Assembly: GCF_018446385.1 (NCBI RefSeq)
Contig: NC_056002.1
Span: forward strand, 10,364,894-10,428,893
From: Zingiber officinale
Taxonomy: Eukaryota > Streptophyta > Magnoliopsida > Zingiberales > Zingiberaceae
Reading direction: 5' to 3'
DNA length: 64,000 nt
Under the pieces are notes generated by a model. That model was given only the letters and a program-made list of their open reading frames with translations, was not told the DNA's origin and ran no database searches. Positions 1 through 10,780 of the stretch are shown here, in pieces (the first letter of the stretch is position 1; every line of letters begins with the position of its first letter). A program made the translations under genes and the position numbers.

Positions 1-1174
1 TGAGTTCAGTACACTTAGAAGACAAATAGGAATGCGCTTAGTAGAATAGAACATATTTTCTGTTTACTATATTTTATTAACTTACTTTTTCAAATTGGTT
101 TCAAAATTCTAGGAAAAATGATATTTTAAAAAATCTCAATTTCTTAGATTTTCAAAATTTGGACTTAGCCTAGGCACTAACCCTAGAAATCATGTTCCCC
201 TAGATTTCAGTTAGAGCATCTCACAAGCACACTAGGCATAACTTGTTTGTGTTTGAAACACTTAGAATGGAGTGAGATGCATATGGTACAGTCTAGACTT
301 CAGAATACTTATTTTTGTGCATCGCATTAAGTCTGGACAATAAATACCAAAATAATAGTAATCAAGTTAAGTTATCCAGACTTAATCAAATATAACTAGA
401 TCACTAACTTAATTTGACTAGCCAAGTGAAAGTTATTGCCCTCTAGGTAATCAGCTAGTAACTAATGGTTAGACATGTGGCCAAGGAATTTCAATTACTC
501 ATGCTTGAACTTTAGGAATATCTTTCTAGAGTAAAAATGACCTTGGTTAAAATGTTACAAGCTTTTTCAAGTTAATCATTTTTCAAAATTATCTAAGCAT
601 TACTTCCTCAAGCTTCTTTCTAAATTTGACTAAGTTTTTTTTGGTGTTTAAAAGCTTCTCAAAAATTAACTAAGTTACTTTTCAAAGTCAAAAACTACAT
701 TTAGCTAAAAGTTTTACAAGAAAATTAAGTATTTTCCAAAATATGTTTAATCCTCCATTTAAAAGCTTTCATATTTCGTCAATTTTTTCATTCCCTCTTT
801 AAAAGCTAAGTATTTATTTGACGCTCTATTTTTGAAAAATAAGATAAAATTATTTCTGAAGAATTTAGGTTTCTCAAACTAAAGAAATTCAAAGAAATTC
901 TTTTGCTCCCTTAGTTATTTTGATGTATGGTAAAGGGGGAGAGTATAAAGAAATTCAAAGAAAGTTTGAATTTTTTTTTAAATTTAAGTTTTTTAAAAAT
1001 TTAAGGGGAGCTTTTATTAAGGGGAGTTCTTGTTAGATTCTATTAAGGGGGAGCTTTATTTGTGTTTATCATATTTATGCTTGTGCTAAACTTTTACTTA
1101 TGCTAGTAACATTTTTTATTATATTTTTCTGCTTAACTTTGAATTTCAGTTGTCATAATCAAAAAAAGGGAGAT
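1..1174 (+). mobile_element. 3' internal end of a Sirevirus-like Ty1-copia retrotransposon
   Basis: This AT-rich stretch has no usable reading frame and runs directly into the LTR that starts at 1175. Several G-rich purine tracts of the AAGGGGGAG type lie near 935, 1005, 1018 and 1045. A final tract, AAAAAAAGGGAGAT, ends one base before the LTR. Multiple polypurine tracts upstream of the 3' LTR are a known trait of Sireviruses, and that is the basis for the family call. The 5' part of the element lies outside the window, so coding capacity cannot be judged. Confidence 0.6.
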
Positions 1175-2522
1175 TGTTGGTGCGGGAAGCATCAGATGAT
1201 CGAACCTTAGTTTTGATAATGGCAAAAGGGATTCAAAATTAAGTTTAATTGTTATCTAATGTACTTGAATGAGTTTACAGGAAAGTCCTAACTGTGGTTA
1301 GGCAAGTGAAAAATCCTAAAGGGTGGTAACCTAAGGTCCTAGGGGGTGGTAACCCTAGGTGGTGGAAAATCCTAAGGGGTGGTAACCTTAGGTCCTAGGG
1401 AGTGGTAACCCTAGGAGGAGGAGAAATCCTAAGGAGTTGGGGAGGGGGTAACCTTAGGTCCTAGGGGGAGGTAACCCTAGGTGGAGAAAAATCCTAGGGG
1501 GCAGTAACCCTAAGTCCTAGGGGGTGGTAACCCTAGGGGGAAAGTTCAGTCGATCTAGTGGACCAAACTAGCATCAGGTATGATCTCCAGAGTGGAGTAG
1601 GTGAGGACGCGTTCCCCGAAAAAGGGAACAGTAGGCGTCGGTTCGACCTAGGGTTTCCGGTCAGAAATTCGAAGTCAGAAACGGACAGTCCAGAGACTGC
1701 CAAATACTCTTTTTACTGGATTTATATGTGTGCTAACTTTGTCTTGCAGGGTATGTGGGTGTTTTGTGAACTAACACATTTTGCAGGGACTAAAGTGCAC
1801 ATCTTGCCTCGGATGAACAGTACCCGAGACACCCTCATGGAGCTTGGAGGCGCATCGGGTGCAGAGTGTGAGATGGCTGCGAAGAGGACCTGGAGACGCC
1901 TCAATGGTCATTGGAGGCGCCTTGGACCACTACTTTGAGACGCCTTAAAGGGTGATAGAGGTGCCTTCAAGAAGATAAGTTGCGATCAGTTCTGTTCTGA
2001 TCTGTGCGGCTAACTCGGCAAGTTGGAGGCGCTTCGGACAGGCTTGGAGGTGCCTTCAGCATGTTATATAAGCAGATTTCGAGCAGCACTTCAAAATATC
2101 AACACTCAAGTGTTCCTTTTCCTGTGTGCTGCTAACGAAAGGTTCCGGCCAAGCTACGACAAGCCCCCGACAACCCGACGCTCCGATTTCTGTAATTTAG
2201 TTGTCGGTATTGCTTTAAATTTCTGTTGTACCCATTTCATACTTGTATTAAATTTTGCGATATTATAGTTGTTGCCCACCGAAAGCGATCAACGATCGCG
2301 GGCCTTGGGGTAGGAGTTGCTTAAGGCTCCGAACCAAGTAACTCTTGTTGTTCTGTTGTGTCTTTTAATTATTCTGCTGCTTTTCTCGTTGATTTACAAA
2401 TATGAAATGCATAAAAGCCACGAGCGCTATTCCCCCCCCCCCCCTCTAGCGCGGTCTCGATCCAACACTCTTTGCCATTATCAAAAGTCAGGATTGATCA
2501 TCTGGTACTCCCTGCACCAACA
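1175..2522 (+). repeat. 3' LTR of Sirevirus-like copia element
   Basis: The LTR starts TGTTGGTGC right after a polypurine tract and ends GCACCAACA. The outer 54 bases or so of the two ends are inverted copies of each other, far more than the usual TG...CA. Between about 1285 and 1545 lie repeated units of the form CCTAAGG-spacer-CCTTAGG and CCTAGGG-spacer-CCCTAGG. A C-run followed by CTCTAGCG near 2430 resembles the end of other LTRs here. The five bases before (GAGAT) and after (TACGC) do not match, as expected for a 3' LTR rather than a solo LTR. Confidence 0.7.
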
Positions 2523-3940
2523 TACGCCTCCATGGTATCCACACAAGCACGTTCCACATTCATCGCACGAGCATAGATTTGGAGAAGAACGACCTTCTTG
2601 TGGTAGCAAGTTTGGGTGGCTCAGCCAAGAGAAGAGGAGGAAGAAGACAAGCAAAAAAACTCTTCAAGAAAATGCATAGAAAATTCCTTTTGTACTCATC
2701 AAAGGAATACAAAGGTTTTTGCCTTTGGTCTTCCTTCTTCAATTCATGATTTATCAAAATTAATCATCATTATTTTTCTTTAATGAGTGGATTCAATTAA
2801 GTCTAACTCAATATGTCTAATTCAAATTAGCTCAATCCAATGGTTGGATTCATTTGAGTCTAACCCAATGAGCCTAATTCGAATTAGACTCAATATAATA
2901 GCCCAATAGTTCATTATATTTTAATCAAACTAAAATTGAACCTATCTCCAAATTAATATGTTTTTTGTATGTGACATAATAAGTTTTCATAACGTTGGTA
3001 ATGCATCTAAAATAACATTTTAGATGCATAAGCAATAAGTGACATTTAGCAATACATTATTACTACCCAAGTGAAGAGAATGTTGAAATCTGACTTAACA
3101 TTTCTGTGTCTATTATATTGTATGACTTTACCCTTCTATTCTCGATATCTAAATTGATCGATGAGGCATAGACCATGTCATCCTCTTATCAATGTTTGTG
3201 TTTCTTGATCTCCAAGTAGACTCACTTAACCAAATTAGTTCAATATCTCATATTGATTCATTTGAGTATGACCATACATTTTAGTAGTCCTACTTAATCA
3301 AGGGGCCCACAAATATCACTTCCGCAATATGGAAGGGATATATCTCATCTACATTACTCACATCCCTCTACATAACTTATTACATACCCAATTATCAACT
3401 TTATAGTCCATCTTGTTACATGTGGCGTTTGCCGATACCAAAGTATACAACTCCTTATGTAGGGAATCGTAGTGATTTTAGGTCTAAGGACTATTCATAC
3501 CAATAGTCACTATGAGAATATTTATGATAATCATATAATGATCTATGAAATATTCTCATGGCAGGTCAATTCAGTATATATTCTCTAATATTTATTCATG
3601 TGTTAACTCAACATCTTATATCCATGACTTGTGAGATTAAGTGATCAATTGACCTACATGTTTGTCTCAATGCACTAATATATTGTTCTTGTATATTAGT
3701 GCTTGAATAGGAATAGTTTAGAATAGTATTCTCTATATATCTGGTCTCTCACTATCAATTCAACCAATTGATATGTTGTAGACTACAACCTATTATCCTA
3801 AAACATTATTATATTTATTCATCTAACACAGATTTGAAGTAAATATAATAATCATAATCTTTGCCTTTTATTAATAAAATATGATACGATATGTCCTAAG
3901 TTAATCAACTTTTGATTGGCTCTTAGGGCTTACACTAACA
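2523..3940 (+). repeat. Old, diverged LTR relic related to the copia LTRs at 50.3 and 60.7 kb
   Basis: Many stretches match the LTR at 50261-52099 in the same order and direction. Examples are the segments beginning GAGGCATAGACCATGTCATC near 3160, CTCCTTATGTAGGGAATCG near 3450 and ATATCCATGACTTGTGAGAT near 3617. The relic ends in ACTAACA, matching the LTR end AGCTAACA. The start is missing, apparently lost where the preceding Sirevirus LTR abuts it. It is much more diverged than the 50/60 kb pair, so it is an older insertion. No polypurine tract or primer site follows it. Confidence 0.65.
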
Positions 3941-4221
3941 TATAGTAGTGAACAAAATATTTTGGAATCGATTGGCTTGATCGATTGGAAGCAACCAATC
4001 AATTGGTGAGTTATACCAATCTATTGGTAATGTAAAAAAAAATAGTCGTTCTGTAGGTTTAAACTATCAGATTCGATAACAATCGATTGGTAAATTTTAC
4101 CAATCGATTGGTAGGCGAAAATCAGCTCCAACAAAACAACTTTATAAAGAGGATTTCGAGGAGAATTCTTGGGCCAGTTCTTGAGAGGTTTGAGGTGAAG
4201 TATTGTTGCATTTTTAACCAT
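3941..4221 (+). repeat. Left part of an LTR interrupted by a solo LTR
   Basis: This AT-rich sequence has repeated ATCGATTGG-like motifs (near 3968, 4083 and 4105). It continues beyond the solo LTR inserted at 4227-6115. The part resuming at 6121 reads like the end of an LTR, finishing CGAGTTCCAACA near 6475. The host of the solo LTR therefore seems to be another LTR copy in + orientation. Its 5' boundary was not found. Confidence 0.4.
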
Positions 4222-4226
4222 CAAGA

Positions 4227-6115
4227 TGTCGGTGCAACCTTAGGTCAAAGTTGACTTGGTTGACCAGACTCGAGTTGACTTGACTCGAGTTATGTTTTGA
4301 TGTTTGACGATGTTTGACGAGAAGAGAGTTGTATTCTTGATGTTTGACAAGAATAGGTGTTTGGGAGATTGTAGGTGCAACCTTAGGTTAAGGTTGACCT
4401 GGTTGACCTGATTCGGGAAAAGTCCAAGCAGGGAGCTTGGCACGCGAAAAGTCCAAGTATGGAGACTTGGCACTGGAAAAGTCCAAGTACGGAGACTTGG
4501 CACGGGGAAAAGACCAAGCAGGTAGCTTGGCACGCGGAAAGTCCAAGTATGGAAACTTGGCACGGGGAAAGTCCAAACAGGGAGTTTGGCACGGGGAAAA
4601 GTCCTGGTGAGTGAAGCCAGGCAGTCGGAGAAGTCCTGGTGAGTGAAGCCAGGCAGTCGGGAAAATCCTGGTGAGTGAAACCAGGTGAAAATCCTAGTGA
4701 GTGAAGCTAGGTGAAAGTGGAAGTCCTAGTGAGTGAAGCCAGGCAGTGGGAAAGTCCTAACTGGGATGTTAGGCAGTGTGGAAAGTCCTGGTGAGTGAAG
4801 CCAGGCAGTGGGAAAGTCCTAACTGGGATGTTAGGCAGTTGGAAAGTCCTGGTGAGTGAAGCCAGGCAGTGAGAAAGTCCTAACTGGGATGTTAGGCAGT
4901 TGGAAAGTCCTGGTGAGTGAAGCCAGGCAGTGAGAAAGTCCTAACTGGGATGTTAGGCAGTGTGGAAATCCTGGTGAGTGAAGCCAGGTGAAAGTCCGGG
5001 TGAGTGAAGCCAGGCAAGGGAAAATCCAGATGGATCAGGGATGATCGGACATCTAGTGTTGAGAAAAGTCCAAGTAGGTCAAAGGGATTGGCCGGATACT
5101 TGGCGGGGAATTCTAGCAGATCAAGGGAGTGACCAGATGAAGTACCAACAGGTCGAGGTTGACCGAATGTTGGTTTGGAAGGCTTGAGACTTGGCTTGGG
5201 CAAAAACCAAGTCACTAGTTATCTGATCGGTCTGGTGACCGATCCAGTTGGGAACCGAATGCCCGATAGCTTCGATCGATCTGCGGATCGATCGGCAGGT
5301 CTGTAGCTCAGTTGGGACGATCAGTTTCCCCTCCGTAGCAGATGTACATCAGCAAGGAAGGCCGTTAGAGCTTCTTAGTAATTGGATCCGTCATTAGTCG
5401 AGTAAAATTTTAGTTAGCCCAGCTCACAGAATGTTTGTGCACTGACTGATCGGTCTGGGGACCGATCAGCGCAGGGCCTGATCGGTCCACAGACCGATCA
5501 GGATTCTAGCCGTTGCGTTGCAACGGCTAGTTTCTTCGCTGTTTCTTCTTCGCAGGTATAAAGGAGATGAGGACATCTTCTGTGCAATAGCTTCTTTCTC
5601 TTCTTTTCTGCTACAGAGCTACTGTTCTGGTGCTTGAGCCTTGTTGAGCTCTTCTTCGCAAGCTTCGCGTGAGCTTCTTCCTTCGGCTGGGACTCCGACT
5701 GAGCTGCTGCTGTGGTTGGCGTCTGAGAAGCTGTTGCTTCTTCAACAATCGACAAGAAGGCAAGGGTTGTTTACATTTGCTGTGTATTTACTTCTTGCTT
5801 CTCTTGTATTTGTACTCCTTATCTTGCTGTTGCAAGAAGTAGTTGTGGCGAGGTTTCTCCACCCATAAGGAGCTCATATTTAGCCGGTTCTCCGGGGACT
5901 CATCCACCGACGGATTGGTAGGCTTCGTCCACCTTACGGACACGCCGAGGAGTAGGAGTTCATCTCCGAACCTCGTTACATCGGTTTGTTTTTTCTTCTC
6001 CTTAGTTTCTTCCTTGTATTTCCGCTGCGACTAACCCTAACTGTAGGAAGAACGCGAGAATTTAGGGCGGCTATTCACACCCCCCCTCTCTAGCCGAGTA
6101 CGAACGATCCCAACA
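4227..6115 (+). mobile_element. Solo LTR (1.9 kb) with 5-bp target duplication
   Basis: The sequence begins TGTCGGTGCAACC and ends GATCCCAACA. It is flanked by the direct repeat CAAGA at 4222-4226 and 6116-6120. That is the 5-bp duplication of an LTR element, with no internal region, so this is a solo LTR formed by LTR-LTR recombination. The first 40 or so bases are repeated from 4370 (TGTAGGTGCAACC), a partial internal duplication. From 4405 to about 5060 there is an array of about 20 short inverted-repeat units, described under findings. Perfect inverted repeats also occur at 5225-5244, 5446-5469 and 5477-5502. Open frames on either strand here are by-products of the array. Confidence 0.85.
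4405..5060 (+). repeat. Array of co-varying mini-hairpin units
   Basis: About 20 units of 22-30 bases follow the pattern AAAGTCC-stem-loop-stem-GGCA. The first six use CCAAGC/GCTTGG, CCAAGT/ACTTGG or CCAAAC/GTTTGG stems. The later ones alternate CCTGG/CCAGG and CCTAAC/GTTAGG, with one CCTAG/CTAGG. From about 4760 the CCTGG and CCTAAC types alternate as a unit of about 60 bases, four times. Both arms change together, so pairing is kept while the sequence drifts. Confidence 0.8.
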
Positions 6116-6120
6116 CAAGA

Positions 6121-6475
6121 GACATTCCAAAGTGATAAGAAATCATCCAAAATAAAGTTCCTAATTGTATAGTGTTTTTGCTTTTATTTTCATTTGTATT
6201 TTGTATTACTTGTATTTGTTCTTGTAAGAACTTGTTGTAAGAGATTTTTCCATATTCGAAAGTTATACGAGAAGGAGAAGTTCATAGTGGAGGGAGATCA
6301 CTAAAGGTAGGCCTTGAATTAGTCGTTTAAGAGGTGGATACCAAGTAAAATTCTGGAGTTGTATATGTGAAGTCAAGTTTGAAGAAGTTTCTACTGTGCA
6401 TTGAAACGACGAGCACGACAAGATCGAGAGAAGCGATCAAAACTATACACCTCCTCCAGTTCACACGAGTTCCAA
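6121..6475 (+). repeat. Right part of the interrupted LTR
   Basis: This continues the LTR interrupted at 4221. It contains the TTTGTATTACTTGTATTTG-like transcript-end region and finishes TTCACACGAGTTCCAACA, a typical LTR 3' end in this window. Confidence 0.4.
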
Positions 6476-6479
6476 CAAC

Positions 6480-7329
6480 CACAAATCATAACCTCATATT
6501 TCAATGGAATACTCCTCTCAACTAATTAGCAACAATCTATGTTGGTTGAACCATCTACATATACAGTACCCAACTTTATAATTTTCATTCAAATTTCTCC
6601 ATCAATTCTATTATTCTGTAGAGTGCGTCGACAAGCATTAGATGCTTAAATATACAATCTAAAGTAATAGAATCTAACATGTAATGCAAACTCGAGGACA
6701 ATGATAATTATATTGTCATATGTAACCTATTATTATATATATTTTTATCCCCCTTAAATTACTAACAAGGTTGGCCAAGTGGATGGGACAAGCAATTCAA
6801 GTTGTGAAAATGGTTTTTGGATGATTCTCCGTGCAAGCTAAGGGGCTCTATGACAAAGATTGATTGATTGATTTGAGAGAGAAAAAGTAGTGGAGTCCAT
6901 TGTGAAGGAGGAAATTAATGTTGTCCGGATGAGATGTCTATTGTTAACAGTGGAGACATAGGAGCTGAACCAAGAAAGGGAAGGACAGAGGCATCCCAAT
7001 TATTTAGATGAATGATTAGCAAGCACTCCATGCACACCAAAAGTACTACGTGTATTATGGGCTATTAATGCTTTCGTCCACATTTGTTGAGTAGATGCAT
7101 GCGATGTCGACGGAGTGACTATGGAAGTCGGGTAGGTATTATGTAAATTCGCAATTCATTTTTTACTAAAAAATTAAGTGGATATTAACAATATATACCT
7201 CATTGGGTATGTATTTTCTTAAAAATATCTTAATGATATTGTGGACCACATTCGATATGAGCTAAAATTTTAAATTTTTAATTCCTCTCTTATTGGTATC
7301 CAAAATAACACTCTTCTTCTCTCTGATGT
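6480..7329. other. Unassigned AT-rich intergenic sequence
   Basis: No gene, clear terminal repeat or coding similarity was recognised on either strand. Only short frames full of stops are present. Confidence 0.5.
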
Positions 7330-7960
7330 ATATGGTGTTGGCTTATAGATTTGATGTTGATTTGTAGTCAACATCATCATTTTGGTACTCATTTATGGAA
7401 ATTAACACTAAGTGGTGACACTAAGGCATCATCTTGATATTAGTTTGTAAAAATTAGTACCATCTTAGTGTTGATTTCTATAAATCAGTACCAAGTGGTA
7501 CACCAAGATTACAAATCAACACTATCTTGATGTTGATTTATAAAAATCAGTACTAAGGTGATGTTGATTTGTAGAAATCAGTACTAATACTGGTTTGTAG
7601 AAATTAGTATCAAGATGGTGTTGATTTGTAAAAATCTTGTTGCTGATTTATAGAAATCGATATCACCTTGGTGCTGGTTTCTACGAACCAATGCCAAAGC
7701 TAAGTCGCGTTGGTTTGTAGTTGTTTCATGGTGTTGATTTCTACGTATCAACATTGATTTAATGTTGATTTTTATAAATCATGATGACAAAAGATAATTC
7801 GTTCGTCCTCAGTGTCTCCGTCAGTCCATTCTTATATCAACAAGATTTCTACAAATCAACACGAAGACTAAGTGATGTTAATTTATAAAAATTAATATCA
7901 CTTTGGTTCATAAACCAGTCTCGTCGTACTGATCTTTAAAGACCTGTACTGAGATGGTAC
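7330..7960. repeat. Imperfect short repeats, direct and inverted
   Basis: The motif GTTGATTTGTAGAAATCAGTAC and variants of it recur roughly every 25-40 bases between 7340 and 7760. Inverted copies (ACAAATCAACAC) occur near 7510 and 7850. Within each unit GATTT...AAATC can pair. The array is degenerate and non-coding. It may be a decayed minisatellite or the inside of a fold-back transposon; no terminal repeats were found. Confidence 0.55.
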
Positions 7961-8909
7961 TTATTTTGAACGAACAGATCACAACAGTGTAGCTGTGCAT
8001 ACTTGAGGCGGGATGCAAACCCCCAAATAAAATCAGGAGAGAAAAATTGTGTTCCTCTGGCTATAGTTGTTAGCATAGTTATAGAAAAATCAAGATCGGA
8101 TTAGATTTATTGGGATTGGATAGTTTAAATCATACGATCTTATTAAAAATTACATGTCATTATCAACACTCAGCATCAATAATAATATTATTATATGTAT
8201 TAATTTAAATTAACTAAAAATTTAATTACAATTCTAGTATAATAATATTTAATAATGTTTACATTTTCATATAAAAAACTAAAAGATTACAAAAATTTAC
8301 TAACATAATAATAATAATAATAATAATAATAATCACATTTAACCTCAAGCATATTCTTTGGTTCACAAGATGACTCAATTTAAAGGACACAAACTCTCAT
8401 GTCTATGGTGGAGTAGAAGGTTGATCAATTGTTATCCAAATATATACGGTTCGATTTCCAACTATGGTACATTTGTAGAGATTTTTTTTTTAAAATAAGA
8501 GTTGTAACCAAGGGATACTGGACTTCTGTGACGTATACCGCGAGCGCTTCTTGATTTACCCTAGTGATCGGTGGAAAATTTTTCTAGGATCAGGTCAGTC
8601 ACCTAGGCTCGACGTTATCTGACCTGATTAATCATTTATTTAAAGGACAACAAAATAATTGATATAGCGGAAGCTATTGAAACTTTTGATTCAAACATCC
8701 GAAATAATCTTCTAAAGATATATTATTTTCATATAATACTAGGCACCAGACATATAAAAATTCATTGTTTTGGGGAAAGAAATAATAGGATATTATTGAT
8801 AAAAAAAATTAACAAAAAAATAACTGAACAAATGTTTCAATAGTCTCATAATCCTAACCTAGTTATTCTGCAAAAAATAAAAATAACTTAAATTATAAAA
8901 TAGTCCAAA

Positions 8910-8943
<34 letters not shown>

Positions 8944-9130
8944 GACTAAAAAGTCTCATGAGCGAACGCAAATGCTTTAAACAATATTTTTAGATCTAAA
9001 ATATGGTTACGGGTTTCACTCGGTAACTAACTGTAGATCTCTAAACAGACTTCGATTTAATATCATATAGGCCACGTGGTTCAATTTTAGTCAAAAGTTA
9101 TAATTTCTCAAATCTTCTACCGATCCACAA
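7961..9130. other. AT-rich intergenic sequence with ATA microsatellites
   Basis: No gene was recognised. Trinucleotide runs of ATA/AAT occur at about 8305-8333 and 8913-8941. The rest is unassigned. Confidence 0.5.
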
Positions 9131-9164
9131 TTGCCCCCCAACCTCTTTAATATGAAATTACTAT

Positions 9165-9558
9165 ACTTGAGTCTCACCGGCGTGCTTAATTTCGTGGATG
9201 GGCTCTGGTTGTCGTGCGTTAGGGAGCGACTCATGATCTTAAGCACAAACCACCTAGAGCGGCTTGATGAGGTGATGTTCCGGGCGGGGCGAATGGACCG
9301 AAAGATCCACCTCTCGTACTGCAAGCCGACAGTGTTCCGAATCTTGGCGAGGAACTACTTGGAAGCAAGGGAGGCACACCACTGATGTTGGAGGCGGAGG
9401 CACTACTGGCGGAGGCAGAGATGACGTCGATCGACATCACAGAGGTGTTCACAAGATACGATGTCGAGGGAGAGGACACCGACGCTACGATGAACAAGAT
9501 GGTGGAGGAGATGTGGCAGCAAAAGGAGCAGATCGTCGCCCAACAGCGACAGAAGTAG
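9165..9558 (+). pseudogene. BCS1-like AAA-ATPase (AATP/OM66 type) C-terminal fragment, frameshifted
   Basis: The + strand reads LTGVLNFVDGLW, then a NH-ERLD segment and a GRMDRKIHLSYC segment, then ARNYLE. This is the sensor-1 to sensor-2 part of plant BCS1-like AAA-ATPases, mitochondrial or ER membrane proteins induced by stress. The frame closes at 9385. The family's C-terminal tail continues in another frame from about 9384 (MLEAEALLAEAEMTS...) to a TAG at 9556-9558, so there is a frameshift near 9384. The N-terminal half, Walker A and Walker B are absent (the family is about 500 residues; about 130 remain). It is probably a decayed gene copy. No intron interrupts it, which fits both a retrocopy and this often intronless family. 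Confidence 0.8.
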
Positions 9559-9961
9559 AATGCGTAGAAAAATTTAAGGAATAGGGTGTTTTGTAAATTA
9601 TGTGAGAAAGAGAAAAAAAAATTGATAGGTTAGTGACCACAAACTTGAAAAATAAAATTATTATAGTGTCCGTATATTTTTAAAATTTACACATAAATTA
9701 TAATTTATAAAAATTTTACACATGAAAATTTTACAGATAAATTTTATTATTATATTTTAATTTTTGTTATATGATAATTTATATATATATGTATTTGTGA
9801 TATCTAGCTCTTTATATCTTCTTAATAAAATTTTTAGATCCGCCCCTGCGATCCAATTATGATCCTACCAATCTTGCTTCGATGTTACCTATCTCACTCC
9901 GATCCCACCAATCCTGCTCTAATTTCGTTGCAAAAAATGATCCTACATATACACACAAACG

Positions 9962-10112
9962 ATCAATTTTTTTTTCTTATTTAATTTTTTAAGCTCCTAG
10001 TTGTGCCAATAAAATTTTATCTTTAAGATTTAGGGGTTGGGTTATAGTATTAATCACAAAAAATTTAATCAAAAAAAAAAATTTGGGAGTGCACAGGGTG
10101 TGCGAGATAACA
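9962..10112 (+). mobile_element. Partial MITE copy (family M1)
   Basis: This matches the right half of the family whose most complete copy is at 10563-10780: TTTTTAAGCTCCTAG, GATTTAGGGGTTGGG, TTATAGTATTAA, then GTGCACAGGGTGTGCG. The left terminal repeat is missing. Confidence 0.55.
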
Positions 10113-10184
10113 AAGCTCTATATATATATACATGATTGTTACCCTAGATGGTAGCGGTGGGTGACATTCACAACGTGCAAAATT

Positions 10185-10325
10185 CTATTTTTTTTTCCTT
10201 TTGTTTATTTTTTTAAGCTCCAGATTATATCAATAATATTTTGTCTTTAGAATTTAAGAATTGGATTATAATATTAAGTACAAAAAAATTATAGGTGCTC
10301 ACGAGATGTGCAGAATAAGGTGATA
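10185..10325 (+). mobile_element. Partial MITE copy (family M1)
   Basis: Same order of motifs as the neighbouring copies: TTTTTTAAGCTCCAG, TTTAAGAATTGGATTATAATATTAAG, then GGTGCTCACGAGATGTGCAGAATAAG. It is right-half only and lies just before the dinucleotide repeat. Confidence 0.55.
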
Positions 10326-10345
10326 TTATTATTATTTCTTTATCT

Positions 10346-10405
<60 letters not shown>
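10346..10405. repeat. Compound TC/TA microsatellite
   Basis: About ten TC repeats run directly into about eighteen TA repeats. Open frames across it on both strands are artefacts of the repeat. Confidence 0.95.
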
Positions 10406-10408
<3 letters not shown>

Positions 10409-10562
10409 TGATATGGCGCCCGACTCCTTTTCGCGACTCTCACAGACATTAGAGGGCTCGGATCACATTTGGGCGCTCGGATCACATTTGGCCACTCAGA
10501 TCACTTTCGGGCGACCCAATCGGGGATGATAATCAGGCACCATATCAATCCTGTGTGAGAGA

Positions 10563-10780
10563 GTTTTGATATGCTGCCCTTCTTACGTCATACACCCCAT
10601 ATGCACCTAAATTTTTTCCATTTGAATTTTTTTTTATACTTAATACTATTAATCCAACCCCTAAATCCTAAAGGAAAATTTTGATTGCGATAACCAAAAG
10701 CTTAAAAAAAAATAAAAAATCAATTAGATTAGGTGCTCAAGGGGTGTGCTACGTAAGGTGGGAAGCATAATATATAATGC
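10563..10780. mobile_element. MITE, most complete copy of family M1
   Basis: The left end TTGATATGCTGCCCTTCTTACGT... and the right end ...GGGGTGTGCTACGTAAGGTGGGAAGCAT are inverted copies of each other over about 40 bases. Both carry the ACACCCC-NNN-GCACCTAA motif. The interior of about 120 bases is AT-rich and non-coding. It has no coding capacity, so it would need enzymes supplied in trans. The exact ends and the target duplication are not certain. Confidence 0.65.

Noticed and set aside
4240-5215. Long open frames on the - strand with Pro/Leu-rich repeated peptides
   Set aside because: They come from the mini-hairpin array read in several frames at once. There is no initiation context, homology or codon bias.
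5290-5350. tRNA-like TAGCTCAGTTGGGA in the solo LTR
   Set aside because: There is an A-box match only. No B box at proper spacing and no cloverleaf was found.
10225-10529. Open frames on both strands near the microsatellite
   Set aside because: They are created by the TC/TA repeat and contain Tyr-Ile and Arg-Glu runs.
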